Shown one piece after another: positions 44,022-52,794 of a stretch of 64,000 nt of DNA. The position numbers and the translations under genes were made by a program. The notes under the pieces were generated by a model that worked only from the letters and a program-made list of their open reading frames with translations, was not told where the DNA came from and ran no database searches. Numbering within the stretch: position 1 is the first letter of the stretch; every line of letters begins with the position of its first letter. Source of the stretch: Pedobacter psychroterrae (lineage in GTDB: Bacteria > Bacteroidota > Bacteroidia > Sphingobacteriales > Sphingobacteriaceae); the NCBI RefSeq assembly GCF_004331695.1, contig NZ_SJSL01000001.1:682001-746000 (forward strand). The letters run 5' to 3'.

Positions 44022-44212
44022 TTAATTGTTTTTTGAGAGGCAATCCTCTTCGTAAATGCGCTGAATTAGGGCTTTACTCAGATCCGCGGTGTATAGTTTT
44101 GCCGGTTCGTAGTCACAAAAAACACGGGTTGTAAACGTTCAATAAACAGACTCCTGGAAGCAATATTCTTTGCCTCTACAATAGAAAGTTTATGCGTTGC
44201 GTGTTTGATCAT
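44022..44212 (-). pseudogene. frameshifted small ORF upstream of the arginine operon
   Basis: On the minus strand an ATG at 44210-44212 opens a frame reading MIKHATHKLSIVEAKNI. The sequence continues plausibly to a stop at 44022-44024 (DYEPAKLYTADLSKALIQRI) only if the frame shifts by -1 at a run of six T, GTGTTTTTTGTGAC. Without the shift it ends after 44 residues. The joined product would be 63 residues. It may be a pseudogene, a sequencing error, or a leader gene using programmed frameshifting. It lies 33 bases before the GNAT start. I do not recognise the family. Confidence 0.4.
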
Positions 44213-44274
44213 TTTCTGTATATAATTGTTCTTTAGAATGTGTTGAGGCGCAAAGGTTTAAATAAATATTGAGT

Positions 44275-44292
44275 TGTGCAATAAGTTGCGCA
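44275..44292. promoter_or_regulatory. operator-like palindrome between arginine operon and M28 peptidase
   Basis: TGTGCAA (44275-44281) and TTGCGCA (44286-44292) are inverted with one mismatch around TAAG. The element lies in the divergent promoter region about 65 bases before the small ORF and 98 bases before the peptidase. Its size and AT-rich centre resemble an ArgR half-site pair, but it does not match a known consensus. Confidence 0.3.
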
Positions 44293-44389
44293 TTTTTTTA
44301 CAAAAAATTAATATGCGATGACCGTGACTTTACATGCATTGTATTTCAAATTTTCTGTAAGTTTATGACTAAACACACAAAGACAATTA

Positions 44390-45535
44390 ATGAAAATCTA
44401 TTTTATCCTCTCTTTGATGCTCCTTACCGGGCATTTAGCAGCTCAGGATCTGCCATATGCGAAGAAGGTGGTAGACACCCTTACTTCCAAAACCCTATGG
44501 GGACGTGGCTATACCAACAATGGAATGATCAAGGCTGCTGATTTCATTGTTAACGAATTTAAAGCCTATGGTTTGAACCCCATGAATGGGAAGGCTTACA
44601 AGCAGCCCTTCTCATTTTCAGTAAATACCTTTCCAGGAAAAATGGAAGTCGCTGTAAACGGAAAATCTCTTATACCGGGAAAAGATTTTATCGTATTGCC
44701 TGAAAGCCTGGGACAAAGCAGCACCGGAAAACTGGAGCAAAAAGACAGCATCACCTTTATTGATTCGGCTCAACGTGTAGTTGTAGTGCTCAAAGATAAG
44801 CTCACCTGGTCGGTAGCTCAGCTTCAGGAAAACTATACGGGCATCGAATTACTCAAAATGGCCATTTCTGGAAAACCTGAACAAATCAGCATCAACATTC
44901 AAAACTCCTTTGTGCAGAATTTTGAAACTGCCAACATTTGTGGAATAGTAAAGGGAACCAGAAATCCGGACTCGGTGATATTGATCACTGCGCATTACGA
45001 CCACCTGGGAGGTATGGGCAGCGACACTTATTTTCCTGGGGCCAACGACAATGCCAGTGGAATTGCTTTCCTCCTGGGCCTGGCAAAATACTATGCCGCC
45101 AACCCGCAGCCCTATAGCATCGCTTTTATCTGTTTCGCGGCAGAAGAAGCCGGCCTTGTAGGTTCTAAGTATTTTACCGAAAACCCACTCCTGCCTTTAA
45201 AGGCCATTCGTTTTCTCGTCAATGTAGACATGGTGGGCACTGGTGAAAAAGGCATTACCGTGGTTAATGCTACAGAGCATCCAAAGGAATTTGCCTTGCT
45301 TAATAAGGTCAACGACGAAAAAAAATACCTTAGCAAAATAAACTCCAGGGGCAAAGCGGCCAATAGCGATCACTATTTCTTTGCAGAAAAAGGTGTCCCG
45401 GCTTTTTTCATTTATACACAAGGCGGTATCGATGCGTACCATGATGTAAATGATATTGCGAAGACGCTGCCACTAACCGAATTTGAGGACCTTTTCAGAT
45501 TGCTGAGGGACTGGCTTGTCAAAGCTATGTTTTGA
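44390..45535 (+). CDS. M28-family zinc aminopeptidase, exported
   Basis: A 381-residue exported peptidase. The signal peptide covers residues 1-18 (ending HLAAQ). Residues about 180-380 form the M28 catalytic domain. Zinc ligands are in TAHYDHLGG (His), GANDNASG (Asp, bridging), CFAAEEAGLVGS (catalytic and ligand Glu), NVDMVG (Asp) and SDHYFF (His). The domain before it resembles the inserted region of related peptidases. It probably cleaves N-terminal residues from peptides in the periplasm. It is divergent from the arginine operon. Confidence 0.93.
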   Translation: MKIYFILSLMLLTGHLAAQDLPYAKKVVDTLTSKTLWGRGYTNNGMIKAADFIVNEFKAYGLNPMNGKAYKQPFSFSVNTFPGKMEVAVNGKSLIPGKDFIVLPESLGQSSTGKLEQKDSITFIDSAQRVVVVLKDKLTWSVAQLQENYTGIELLKMAISGKPEQISINIQNSFVQNFETANICGIVKGTRNPDSVILITAHYDHLGGMGSDTYFPGANDNASGIAFLLGLAKYYAANPQPYSIAFICFAAEEAGLVGSKYFTENPLLPLKAIRFLVNVDMVGTGEKGITVVNATEHPKEFALLNKVNDEKKYLSKINSRGKAANSDHYFFAEKGVPAFFIYTQGGIDAYHDVNDIAKTLPLTEFEDLFRLLRDWLVKAMF

Positions 45536-45595
45536 TTATACTGATATCCGAACAAAGCAAAAGAACTGTTGTTTATTTGCATAAAACATTAAGAT

Positions 45596-46672
45596 ATGTC
45601 ACTATTATTTTCTCCCCTCAGCATAAAGAACGTTACGTTTAGAAACAGGATTGTGGTTTCTCCAATGTGCCAATATTCATCAGAAGAAGGTTTTGCCAGC
45701 GACTGGCACCTGGTACACCTGGGTAGCCGGGCAGTAGGTGGTGCCGGACTAATCATCCTGGAGGCAAGCGCTATTTCTCCAGAAGGGAGGATCAGTGCCG
45801 ACGATCTTGGCATCTGGAGCAACGACCATATTCCCATGCTAAGCAGGATCACCGGCTTCCTACATGAGCATGGTGCCATTGCGGGCATACAGCTGGCGCA
45901 TGCAGGAAGAAAGGCAAGTACGCTATCTCCCTGGAAAGGCGGCAAGCAGGTTACCGAAGCAAACGGCGGATGGAAAACGCTTGGCCCGAGCGCCATTCCT
46001 TTTTATCAGGGGGATGATGCACCTTTTGCGCTGACGGACGATGGCATAGAAAAGGTAAAAGCAGACTTTAAGGCTGCTGCACAAAGAGCATTGGCAGCAG
46101 GGTTTAAAGTTATTGAGATCCACGCTGCTCATGGTTACCTGCTGCATCAATTCCTGTCGCCATTGAGCAATAAGCGAACTGACCAATATGGCGGCAGCTT
46201 TGAAAACAGGACCAGACTATTACTGGAAGTCATTGCGGAAGTACAAAAGGAATGGCCGGAAGAAAACCCGCTGTTTGTTCGTCTCTCGGCAACGGACTGG
46301 GCCGAAGGGGGCTGGACGGCCGAAGAATCCATAATCCTGGCTGGTATCCTGAAGACCCTTGGTGTTGACCTTATAGACTGCTCCAGTGGCGGATTGGCCG
46401 CACATCAGCAGATCCCATTATTTCCGGGCTATCAGGTAGAATTTGCTGAGGCAATCAAACAGCAAACGGGTATTCGGACCTCCGCAGTTGGCCTGATCAC
46501 CGAAGCCGCACAGGCTGAAGAAATCCTTAAGGAACAAAAAGCAGACCTGGTTTTTTTTGCCCGCCAGTCACTAAGAGATCCCTACTTTCCGCTCCATGCC
46601 GCAACAGAATTGGGCGAAGATGTAAGATGGCCCGCACAATATGACAGAGCTGCCAAACCAAGGATAAAATAA
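45596..46672 (+). CDS. namA: NADPH dehydrogenase of the old-yellow-enzyme family (YqjM-like)
   Basis: A 358-residue FMN-dependent ene-reductase. FMN and substrate residues are recognisable: VVSPMCQYSS with Cys25 (the redox-tuning Cys of YqjM-type enzymes), IQLAHAGRKAS, and HAAHGYLLHQFLSPLSNKRTDQYGGSFENR with the His pair and Tyr. The C-terminal VFFARQSLRDPYFPLHAA supplies the arginine finger typical of YqjM. It reduces activated C=C bonds and may serve in oxidative or xenobiotic stress. It stands alone, 60 bases after the M28 gene. Confidence 0.93.
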   Translation: MSLLFSPLSIKNVTFRNRIVVSPMCQYSSEEGFASDWHLVHLGSRAVGGAGLIILEASAISPEGRISADDLGIWSNDHIPMLSRITGFLHEHGAIAGIQLAHAGRKASTLSPWKGGKQVTEANGGWKTLGPSAIPFYQGDDAPFALTDDGIEKVKADFKAAAQRALAAGFKVIEIHAAHGYLLHQFLSPLSNKRTDQYGGSFENRTRLLLEVIAEVQKEWPEENPLFVRLSATDWAEGGWTAEESIILAGILKTLGVDLIDCSSGGLAAHQQIPLFPGYQVEFAEAIKQQTGIRTSAVGLITEAAQAEEILKEQKADLVFFARQSLRDPYFPLHAATELGEDVRWPAQYDRAAKPRIK

Positions 46673-46681
46673 CCACGTAGC

Positions 46682-46708
46682 GAATGAATATGTTATTGGA
46701 ATGAATAT
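46682..46708. repeat. 10-bp direct repeat GAATGAATAT upstream of ybaB
   Basis: GAATGAATAT occurs at 46682-46691 and 46699-46708, a 17-base period, with the palindrome GAATATTC at the end of the second copy. It lies about 65 bases before the ybaB start. It may be an operator or chance in AT-rich DNA. Confidence 0.3.
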
Positions 46709-46772
46709 TCTAAACTAATTTCTGCTAAATTCGTTTAACTAATTAAAGCTTAATTACTAAATACCCTGTATT

Positions 46773-47078
46773 ATGTTAGATAAATTAATGGCCGCACAGC
46801 AAAAGGCCGATGAGGTAAAAAAACGTTTGGATGCTATTTCTGTATATGGTGAAGTAGAGGGTGGTAAGATCCGCATTACGGCAACGGCCAACAAAGTAAT
46901 CACCGCCATTGATATTGATGATGAATTACATCAGAATGCCGAAAAAGAAGAACTGGAAGAGCTGTTGCTCACAGCAATAAATAAAGCCCTTGTACAGGCG
47001 GATCAGGTAAATGCGGCTGAAATGCAGTCCATGGCAAAGGATATGTTAGGAGGAATGGGAGGACTGTTCGGAAATTAA
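46773..47078 (+). CDS. ybaB: YbaB/EbfC nucleoid-associated protein
   Basis: A 101-residue DNA-binding protein of the YbaB/EbfC family. The central VYGEVEGGKIRITATANKVITAIDIDDEL and the C-terminal LEELLLTAINKALVQADQVNAAEMQSMAKDML match the tweezer-like dimer fold. It binds DNA with little sequence preference and may influence recombination or gene expression. It lies 8 bases before the UPF0173 hydrolase gene. In many bacteria it pairs with dnaX-recR, which are not here. Confidence 0.93.
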   Translation: MLDKLMAAQQKADEVKKRLDAISVYGEVEGGKIRITATANKVITAIDIDDELHQNAEKEELEELLLTAINKALVQADQVNAAEMQSMAKDMLGGMGGLFGN

Positions 47079-47086
47079 TCCCTTTT

Positions 47087-47764
47087 ATGAAATATACTTA
47101 CTATGGCCAATCCTGCTTCCTATTGGAGGCCGATGGCAAAAAATTTTTATTCGATCCTTTCATTACACACAACCCACTGGCAAAGGATATCGACATCAAG
47201 ACCATCGAAGCCGATTATATCCTGGTAAGTCACGGCCACAGCGATCACGTTGCGGACTTGGTGGCAATTGCCAACACTACCAATGCACAGGTAATTGCCA
47301 TTGTAGAAGTAGCGGCATGGATTAGCAAACAAGGTGTTAAAAATGTCATTGATATCAACTTCGGGAAGGCCAAACTTGATTTTGGCGTACTCCGCACCGT
47401 CTGGGCTGTACACAGCAGTGCAAACCCTGACGAGAGTTATGGAGGAAATCCTGCGGGTTTTGTCCTGGAGCTGGAAGGCAAAACCATTTACTTTGCCGGT
47501 GACACCGCACTCACCTTAGAAATGAAGCTTTTGGCTGATCTGCACAAATTGGATTATGCAATCCTTCCTATAGGCGGGCATTACACCATGGATGTAGATG
47601 ATGCATTGATCGCTACAAAATACCTGGAATGCGACAAAGTGATTGGTGTGCATTACAATACGTTCCCGCCTATTCAGATCGATACCGAGGAAGCTGTTGC
47701 CAAATTCAAAAGAGAAAACAAGACCTTATTATTACCCGTCATTGGGGAAACCATTGAGCTTTAA
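47087..47764 (+). CDS. UPF0173-type metal-dependent hydrolase (beta-lactamase fold)
   Basis: A 225-residue metallo-beta-lactamase-fold protein. The metal-binding motif is SHGHSDHVADLV (HxHxDH), with further ligands in IYFAGDTALT and GVHYNTFPPI. The length and motif order match UPF0173/UlaG-like hydrolases. The substrate is unknown; a phosphodiester or lactone are both possible. It follows ybaB by 8 bases. Downstream lies a highly structured non-coding region before the convergent polA. Confidence 0.9.
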   Translation: MKYTYYGQSCFLLEADGKKFLFDPFITHNPLAKDIDIKTIEADYILVSHGHSDHVADLVAIANTTNAQVIAIVEVAAWISKQGVKNVIDINFGKAKLDFGVLRTVWAVHSSANPDESYGGNPAGFVLELEGKTIYFAGDTALTLEMKLLADLHKLDYAILPIGGHYTMDVDDALIATKYLECDKVIGVHYNTFPPIQIDTEEAVAKFKRENKTLLLPVIGETIEL

Positions 47765-47809
47765 ATTGTGAAAGGTGGCACTTTTAACGCATACTAAAGA
47801 AAGTAAGCA

Positions 47810-48001
47810 TTACTATTCAAAGGCTCAAAATCTTAGGCACGCTGAAGAAGCGCGCAAAGCTTTTACATGCCTTTCATAGAACGCATACTTCCTTTAGGCG
47901 TGTTGCAAAAAAAATGGTTTTACTGTGAGACGACATGTAAAATCTTTGCCCTCCTTCAGGGCTTAAGATTTTGAGTCGGCGAATAGTAAAACCATTTTTT
48001 T
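47810..48001. repeat. nested inverted repeats in the polA/UPF0173 convergent gap
   Basis: The gap 47765-48014 holds no gene. AAAAAAATGGTTTTACT (47908-47924) and its exact complement (47985-48001) form 17-bp arms. Inside are AAAATCTT/AAGATTTT (47939-47946/47965-47972) and GCCCT/AGGGC (47948-47962), giving a three-tier hairpin. In addition, 47810-47869 is a diverged inverted copy of 47934-47989, about three quarters identical by eye. The outer hairpin with its A/T runs could terminate transcription from both sides. Confidence 0.7.
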
Positions 48002-48014
48002 CTATGCAGTACAA

Positions 48015-50825
48015 TTAATGTGCAGCCAGCCAGTTTTCACCCTCTCCTATTTCTACTTCAATAGGCACAGTAGTCTTAATCGCTGTCTTCATTCGGTGTG
48101 AAATAATTGCTTTCATGGCATCGACCTCAGTCTTCAGCACATCAAAGACCAACTCATCATGTACCTGCATGGTCATTTTCGATTGCAGACCCTGCTCCTG
48201 GATATCTTTATGAATATTGATCATAGCCACCTTGATCATGTCTGCCGCTGAACCCTGTATCGGTGCATTGATCGCATTTCGCTCTGCAAAACCGCGTACC
48301 GTTTGGTTGGCCGAGTTAATGTCGCGCAGATACCTTCTTCTGCCTAATATAGTTTCTACAAAACCATTTTCACGGGCAAAGTTCATCGTATCTGTCATAT
48401 AACGCTTAATACCGGGATACTGGGCAAAATATTGTTCAATGATATCAGCTGCCTCTTTTCTCGAAATGCCTAGGTTCTGCGCCAGGCCAAAGGCCGACTG
48501 CCCGTAGATGATGCCAAAGTTTACGGCCTTGGCATTGCGCCGTTGTGTAGTATCTACCTCTTCGATCGTTATTCCATACACCCTGGCCGCCGTTGCGGTA
48601 TGAATATCTATGCCCTTATTGAACGCATCCAGCATGTTTTCTTCCTTGCTGATATCCGCAATGATCCGCAGTTCTATCTGTGAATAATCTGCAGATAACA
48701 ATATGTGGTTTTGATCTCTGGCAATAAAAGCCTTACGCACTTCGCGTCCCCTTTCGGTGCGGATCGGGATGTTCTGCAGGTTTGGATTATTGGAACTCAG
48801 TCGGCCTGTAGCGGCAACAGCCTGATTATAGCTGGTATGCACACGGCCTGTTTTAGGATTCACCATCTGAGGAAGCGCGTCAACATAAGTAGACTTTAAT
48901 TTCTGCAACTGACGGAACTCTAAAATATCCTTTACCACATCACTTTTGTGAGACAGGGCCAGCAATACATCCTCTCCTGTCTGGTACTGTCCGGTCTTGG
49001 TTTTCTTTGCTTTAGGATCCAGGCACAACTTATCAAACAGTACCTCTCCAAGCTGCTTTGGTGATGCCAGGTTAAACTTAACCCCGCATTTATCATATAC
49101 ATTCTGTTCAAACTTTCTGATATCCAGCTCCAGTTCTTTAGAGTAATTGATCAGGGTATCCATGTCTATGCGCACCCCTTCCTTCTCAATATCAGCCAGT
49201 ACATAGATCAATGGGTTTTCAACATCTGTGGCCAGTTGCTCGGCATTTAGCTCCTTCAGCATCGGCGCGAACACATGGGCCAGTTGCAGGGTGATGTCAG
49301 CATCCTCGGCCGCATAGTCTACCACTTTATCTACCGGTAAATCACGCATATTGCCCTGGTTTTTCCCTTTTGGCCCGATCAATGAAGTAATCGAAATGGG
49401 GGAGTAGTTCAAATAGTTTTCTGAAAGCACGTCCATACCATGACGCGTATCCGGATCAATTAAATAATGCGCCAGCATGGTGTCAAATAGTTTGCCCTTT
49501 ATGGTCACACCGTACCATTTCAGTATCAGCATATCGTATTTGATGTTCTGACCGATCTTGTTGATCGCTTCGTTCTCCCATACCGGTCTAAACTCATCGA
49601 TGATGGGCTGCGCCAGTGCAGGATCTGCTGAAAGCGGAATATAATAACCCTCACCAGGCTTTATGCTAAAGGAAAGACCTACCAGTTCCGCCATGTTGGC
49701 GTCAGTTCCGGTCGTCTCGGTGTCAAAAGAAATACTGTCCTGTTGCAGCAGCAATGCGATCAGTTCGCGGCGCAATTCAGGTGTATCTATTAATTTATAA
49801 TTGTGTTCAGTGTTCTCTATCGTTTTGGCCTGCCTTACCTCTTCAATATATTCCTCTGTTACCACAAAAACCTTTGATTTATTCTCCTGTTCAGTAACGT
49901 TTCCAAACATATCCATTTGTTGAGATGCAGCAAACTTCCCTTCATTTACACTAAAATCATCACCAAACACACGTTTACCAATGGTCCTGAATTCCAGTTC
50001 CGCAAACAAGGGTTCCAGCAGTTCTCTGCTCGGCTCTTCCAGTTCCAGGGCCTTCTCGTCAAACTCTACCGGCACATTCAAAATGATGGTAGCCAGTTTC
50101 TTCGAGACCATTCCCTGTTGCGCATACAGCTCTACATTCTCTCGCTGTTTACCTTTCAGCTCATGCGAGTTTGCGATGATATTTTCTACAGAGCCGTATT
50201 GTTTGATCAGTGATTTTGCCGTTTTCTCGCCAATACCCGGAATACCAGGGATATTGTCTACTGCATCACCCCATAGTCCCAGGATGTCGATCACCTGCAG
50301 TACATTGTCTATCTCCCATTTGGCCAATACTTCAGGGACACCCATGATCTCCATCTCATTACCCATCCGGGCAGGCTTATAGATAAAAATATTATCTGAT
50401 ACCAATTGTGCGAAATCCTTATCCGGCGTCATACAATAGACCGTAAAACCTTGCCTTTCCGCTTCTTTGGCCATCGTCCCGATGATGTCATCCGCTTCAA
50501 AGCCATCCTTCGTGATCACTGGGATCTTAAACCCTTCAATCAACTTAAATATGTAGGGTAAAGCAGCCGAAAGGTCTTCTGGCATTGCCTGCCTGTGGGC
50601 CTTGTAAGCCTCAAAATCTATATGTCTTTCGGTAGGCGCTTCCGTATCAAATACTACTGCGATATGACTGGGTTTTTCTTTCTTTAGTACTTCCAGGAGG
50701 GTATTTGTAAAGCCCATCACTGCTGAAGTATTTACCCCCGTAGAAGTAAACCTTGGGTTTTTGCTCAGCGCAAAATGAGCCCGGTAAATGAGCGCCATGC
50801 CGTCTAGAAGGAAGAGTTTTTTCAT
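48015..50825 (-). CDS. polA: DNA polymerase I
   Basis: A 936-residue three-domain polymerase for Okazaki-fragment processing and repair. The 5'-3' exonuclease spans residues about 1-290 (LLDGMALIYRAHFA, FEADDIIGTMA, GIPGIGEKTA). The proofreading domain spans about 350-530 and keeps its acidic residues (SFDTETTGTDAN, YAAEDADITLQLA), so it looks active. The polymerase domain has motif A DYSQIELRIIA, motif B RRNAKAVNFGIIYG and motif C QVHDELVFDV. The length is normal. Confidence 0.98.
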   Translation of the reverse strand: MKKLFLLDGMALIYRAHFALSKNPRFTSTGVNTSAVMGFTNTLLEVLKKEKPSHIAVVFDTEAPTERHIDFEAYKAHRQAMPEDLSAALPYIFKLIEGFKIPVITKDGFEADDIIGTMAKEAERQGFTVYCMTPDKDFAQLVSDNIFIYKPARMGNEMEIMGVPEVLAKWEIDNVLQVIDILGLWGDAVDNIPGIPGIGEKTAKSLIKQYGSVENIIANSHELKGKQRENVELYAQQGMVSKKLATIILNVPVEFDEKALELEEPSRELLEPLFAELEFRTIGKRVFGDDFSVNEGKFAASQQMDMFGNVTEQENKSKVFVVTEEYIEEVRQAKTIENTEHNYKLIDTPELRRELIALLLQQDSISFDTETTGTDANMAELVGLSFSIKPGEGYYIPLSADPALAQPIIDEFRPVWENEAINKIGQNIKYDMLILKWYGVTIKGKLFDTMLAHYLIDPDTRHGMDVLSENYLNYSPISITSLIGPKGKNQGNMRDLPVDKVVDYAAEDADITLQLAHVFAPMLKELNAEQLATDVENPLIYVLADIEKEGVRIDMDTLINYSKELELDIRKFEQNVYDKCGVKFNLASPKQLGEVLFDKLCLDPKAKKTKTGQYQTGEDVLLALSHKSDVVKDILEFRQLQKLKSTYVDALPQMVNPKTGRVHTSYNQAVAATGRLSSNNPNLQNIPIRTERGREVRKAFIARDQNHILLSADYSQIELRIIADISKEENMLDAFNKGIDIHTATAARVYGITIEEVDTTQRRNAKAVNFGIIYGQSAFGLAQNLGISRKEAADIIEQYFAQYPGIKRYMTDTMNFARENGFVETILGRRRYLRDINSANQTVRGFAERNAINAPIQGSAADMIKVAMINIHKDIQEQGLQSKMTMQVHDELVFDVLKTEVDAMKAIISHRMKTAIKTTVPIEVEIGEGENWLAAH

Positions 50826-50902
50826 TGGTATTTATATCAGTCTATAATTTTGTTACTACGATAAAGGTAACAATACTCCGCTGATTTTCGTTACTTAGCT
50901 GT

Positions 50903-51595
50903 ATGAAGTTGTTTAAAACCTTTGCCGTCATTGTGACCCTTTCATTAACATTATTTCCGGCCACTGCGCAGGATATCGTGGTCATCAGTGAGGGAAATTT
51001 CATTCGCGGAACCATCCGTGGAACTGATTATGCCAGCGTAGCCATCAAGCAGGAAGACGATGTGGTGGCACTCTATAAAGCTAAAGACATTAAAGAGTTT
51101 TTATGGAACGGAGAAACCTATGTGAGCAAACCCATTGTGGTAAAAAAGAAAATGGAGCACCGGTTTTTCAAACTCATCGAACATGGAGCTGTAAACCTTT
51201 ATACGATAGGCGGCAATACTGCCCCGGATCAGCCAAAACCTAAGCGTGCTAAGGTAAGGCCCAGCTTTGGGATCGGCGGTGGTACCGGAGGATTAGGGGG
51301 TGTAGGCGGAGGTGTAGGCATCACCATTGGCGGAGGCCGGTCTGACAATGATGAAAATAAATCGGCACAGGTCAGGCCCACGGCTTATTTTATTGAGAAA
51401 TTTGGTACAGGCCCAATGCTGGAGATCCCTATAGGGGGTGGGAATTCAGACAGTAAAAATCAACATATCAAAAATGTGCTGCTCCAGAAACTGGCCAATG
51501 ACGAAGACCTGGCAGAGCGCATAAAAGCCACTGAATCTTTTGATGCCAAGCTCATCAGGGCATTTGTCTCGGCTTATAACGATATGAAAAAATAA
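50903..51595 (+). CDS. exported hypothetical protein with glycine-rich segment
   Basis: A 230-residue protein with a signal peptide (residues 1-22, ending FPATAQ). Residues about 25-105 look like a small beta-domain (VISEGNFIRGTIRGTDYASVAIKQEDDVVALY). Residues about 120-150 are very Gly-rich (GIGGGTGGLGGVGGG). The C-terminal part is helical and charged (NDEDLAERIKATESFDAKLI). I do not recognise the family. It may be a surface or periplasmic protein. It is divergent from polA and converges on the ATL gene. Confidence 0.75.
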   Translation: MKLFKTFAVIVTLSLTLFPATAQDIVVISEGNFIRGTIRGTDYASVAIKQEDDVVALYKAKDIKEFLWNGETYVSKPIVVKKKMEHRFFKLIEHGAVNLYTIGGNTAPDQPKPKRAKVRPSFGIGGGTGGLGGVGGGVGITIGGGRSDNDENKSAQVRPTAYFIEKFGTGPMLEIPIGGGNSDSKNQHIKNVLLQKLANDEDLAERIKATESFDAKLIRAFVSAYNDMKK

Positions 51596-51607
51596 GGGGC
51601 ATTAGAG

Positions 51608-51940
51608 TTATAGCTCATCCATCGGGTCCCAGAAATGCTGTTTGAAATTCTGGACCTTATCATCCTTAACTAAAACCCCTTCCTGCTCCAGTAACTCCTG
51701 CATCAGGTCTGGCGTGGCAAAATGAAACTTCCCGGTGAGCAGGCCCGTGCTGTTGACTACCCTGTGAGCAGGTATAGCCGGATGCGCCAGATGTGCATGG
51801 TTCATCGCATAGCCCACCATACGGGCCGAGCCACCGGCACCAATACTACGGGCAATGGCGCCATACGAAGTAACCCGTCCTTTTGGAATCAGCCTTACCA
51901 GGTCAAATACCATGTCATAAAAAGATTGGTCCAATTTCAT
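51608..51940 (-). CDS. alkyltransferase-like protein (ATL), MGMT fold without the acceptor cysteine
   Basis: A 110-residue protein of the MGMT C-terminal domain fold. It keeps PKGRVTSYGAIARSIGAGGSARMVGYAM and PAIPAHRVVNSTG. The acceptor Cys of the usual PCHRV motif is Ala58 here, which marks it as an alkyltransferase-like protein. Such proteins bind O6-alkylguanine and flag it for nucleotide excision repair rather than removing the alkyl group. It lies 9 bases after trmB, probably in the same transcript, and complements the catalytic Ada-like enzyme at 14.6 kb. Confidence 0.9.
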   Translation of the reverse strand: MKLDQSFYDMVFDLVRLIPKGRVTSYGAIARSIGAGGSARMVGYAMNHAHLAHPAIPAHRVVNSTGLLTGKFHFATPDLMQELLEQEGVLVKDDKVQNFKQHFWDPMDEL

Positions 51941-51949
51941 AGGCGGTGT

Positions 51950-52621
51950 TTATAAGGAAAACTGAATATAGTTTATATTTTTATCATGCTTCAGATAAAT
52001 TCTTTCATAATGCGTCTTGATAGAAAGCACACTATCCGCAAACTCAGATTTATACAACTGCTCTGTTTTTTTATGGCAGGTCAGGCCTAGTTCCTTTACC
52101 GTTTCAACTGTGAACGCATATAATCCATCGTTATCTGTTTTCAGGTTTACATAACCACCAGGCTTTAAAAAAGTTTTGTATTTATTCAGGAATCCAGGAT
52201 AGGTCAGTCTTTTTTTCTCACGGCTTTCCTGGGGCTGGGGATCAGGAAAAGTAATCCATATTTCATCAATCTCATTTTCCCCAAAGTACTCAACAATGTC
52301 TTCGATCTGTATCCTTAAAAATGCCAGGTTGGCAATCTTTTCATCCATACCAGTTCGCGCGCCGCGCCAGATCCTGTTGCCCTTTAAGTCCACCCCTACA
52401 AAATTCTTTCCAGGGAACAGCTTGGCCAGTCCTACCGAATATTCTCCTTTTCCGCAAGCCAGTTCCAGCACCACCGGATTGTTGTTTTTAAAATGTTCCT
52501 CTGCCCACTTTCCTTTCAAGGCTTTGCCTTCATCAAGCTGGTATACATTAGGAAACGTATCTATCTCTGCGAATTTTCTTAACTTATCTTTACCCACCGC
52601 TAATTTTAATATAAAATACAA
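51950..52621 (-). CDS. trmB: tRNA (guanine-N7)-methyltransferase
   Basis: A 223-residue SAM-dependent enzyme forming m7G46 in tRNA. Motif I is LELACGKGEYSVGLAKLFP. NFVGVDLKGNRIWRGA and ITFPDPQPQESREKKRL (the family's PDPWPKxxHxKRR equivalent) are clear. The length is typical. It is transcribed divergently from fcl; the 198-base gap between them holds two REP-like palindromes. Confidence 0.95.
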   Translation of the reverse strand: MYFILKLAVGKDKLRKFAEIDTFPNVYQLDEGKALKGKWAEEHFKNNNPVVLELACGKGEYSVGLAKLFPGKNFVGVDLKGNRIWRGARTGMDEKIANLAFLRIQIEDIVEYFGENEIDEIWITFPDPQPQESREKKRLTYPGFLNKYKTFLKPGGYVNLKTDNDGLYAFTVETVKELGLTCHKKTEQLYKSEFADSVLSIKTHYERIYLKHDKNINYIQFSL

Positions 52622-52659
52622 ATATATAAAACTTAGTAGATTGTGATTTAGAACACCCC

Positions 52660-52765
52660 CGTCATCCTGAATTTAATTTGCTTAACAGCTTCTTCGGGTT
52701 CAGGATACGGAATTGGAAAGACCATTTAATATGGACGGGATGCCGGATCAAGTCTGGCATGACGG
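52660..52765. repeat. pair of REP-like palindromes (BIME-like) between trmB and fcl
   Basis: The first element starts with CGTC and has arms ATCCTGAA (52664-52671) and TTCAGGAT (52699-52706). The second has ATGCCGGA (52740-52747) and TCTGGCAT (52753-52760), one wobble, and ends GACGG. The outer CGTCAT and ATGACG ends are inverted, so the two elements face each other as in bacterial interspersed mosaic elements. The second matches the palindrome at 12054-12078 in 20 of 25 bases. Confidence 0.7.
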
Positions 52766-52794
52766 TATAACATCAAATAACGAAAGAGATTTCT

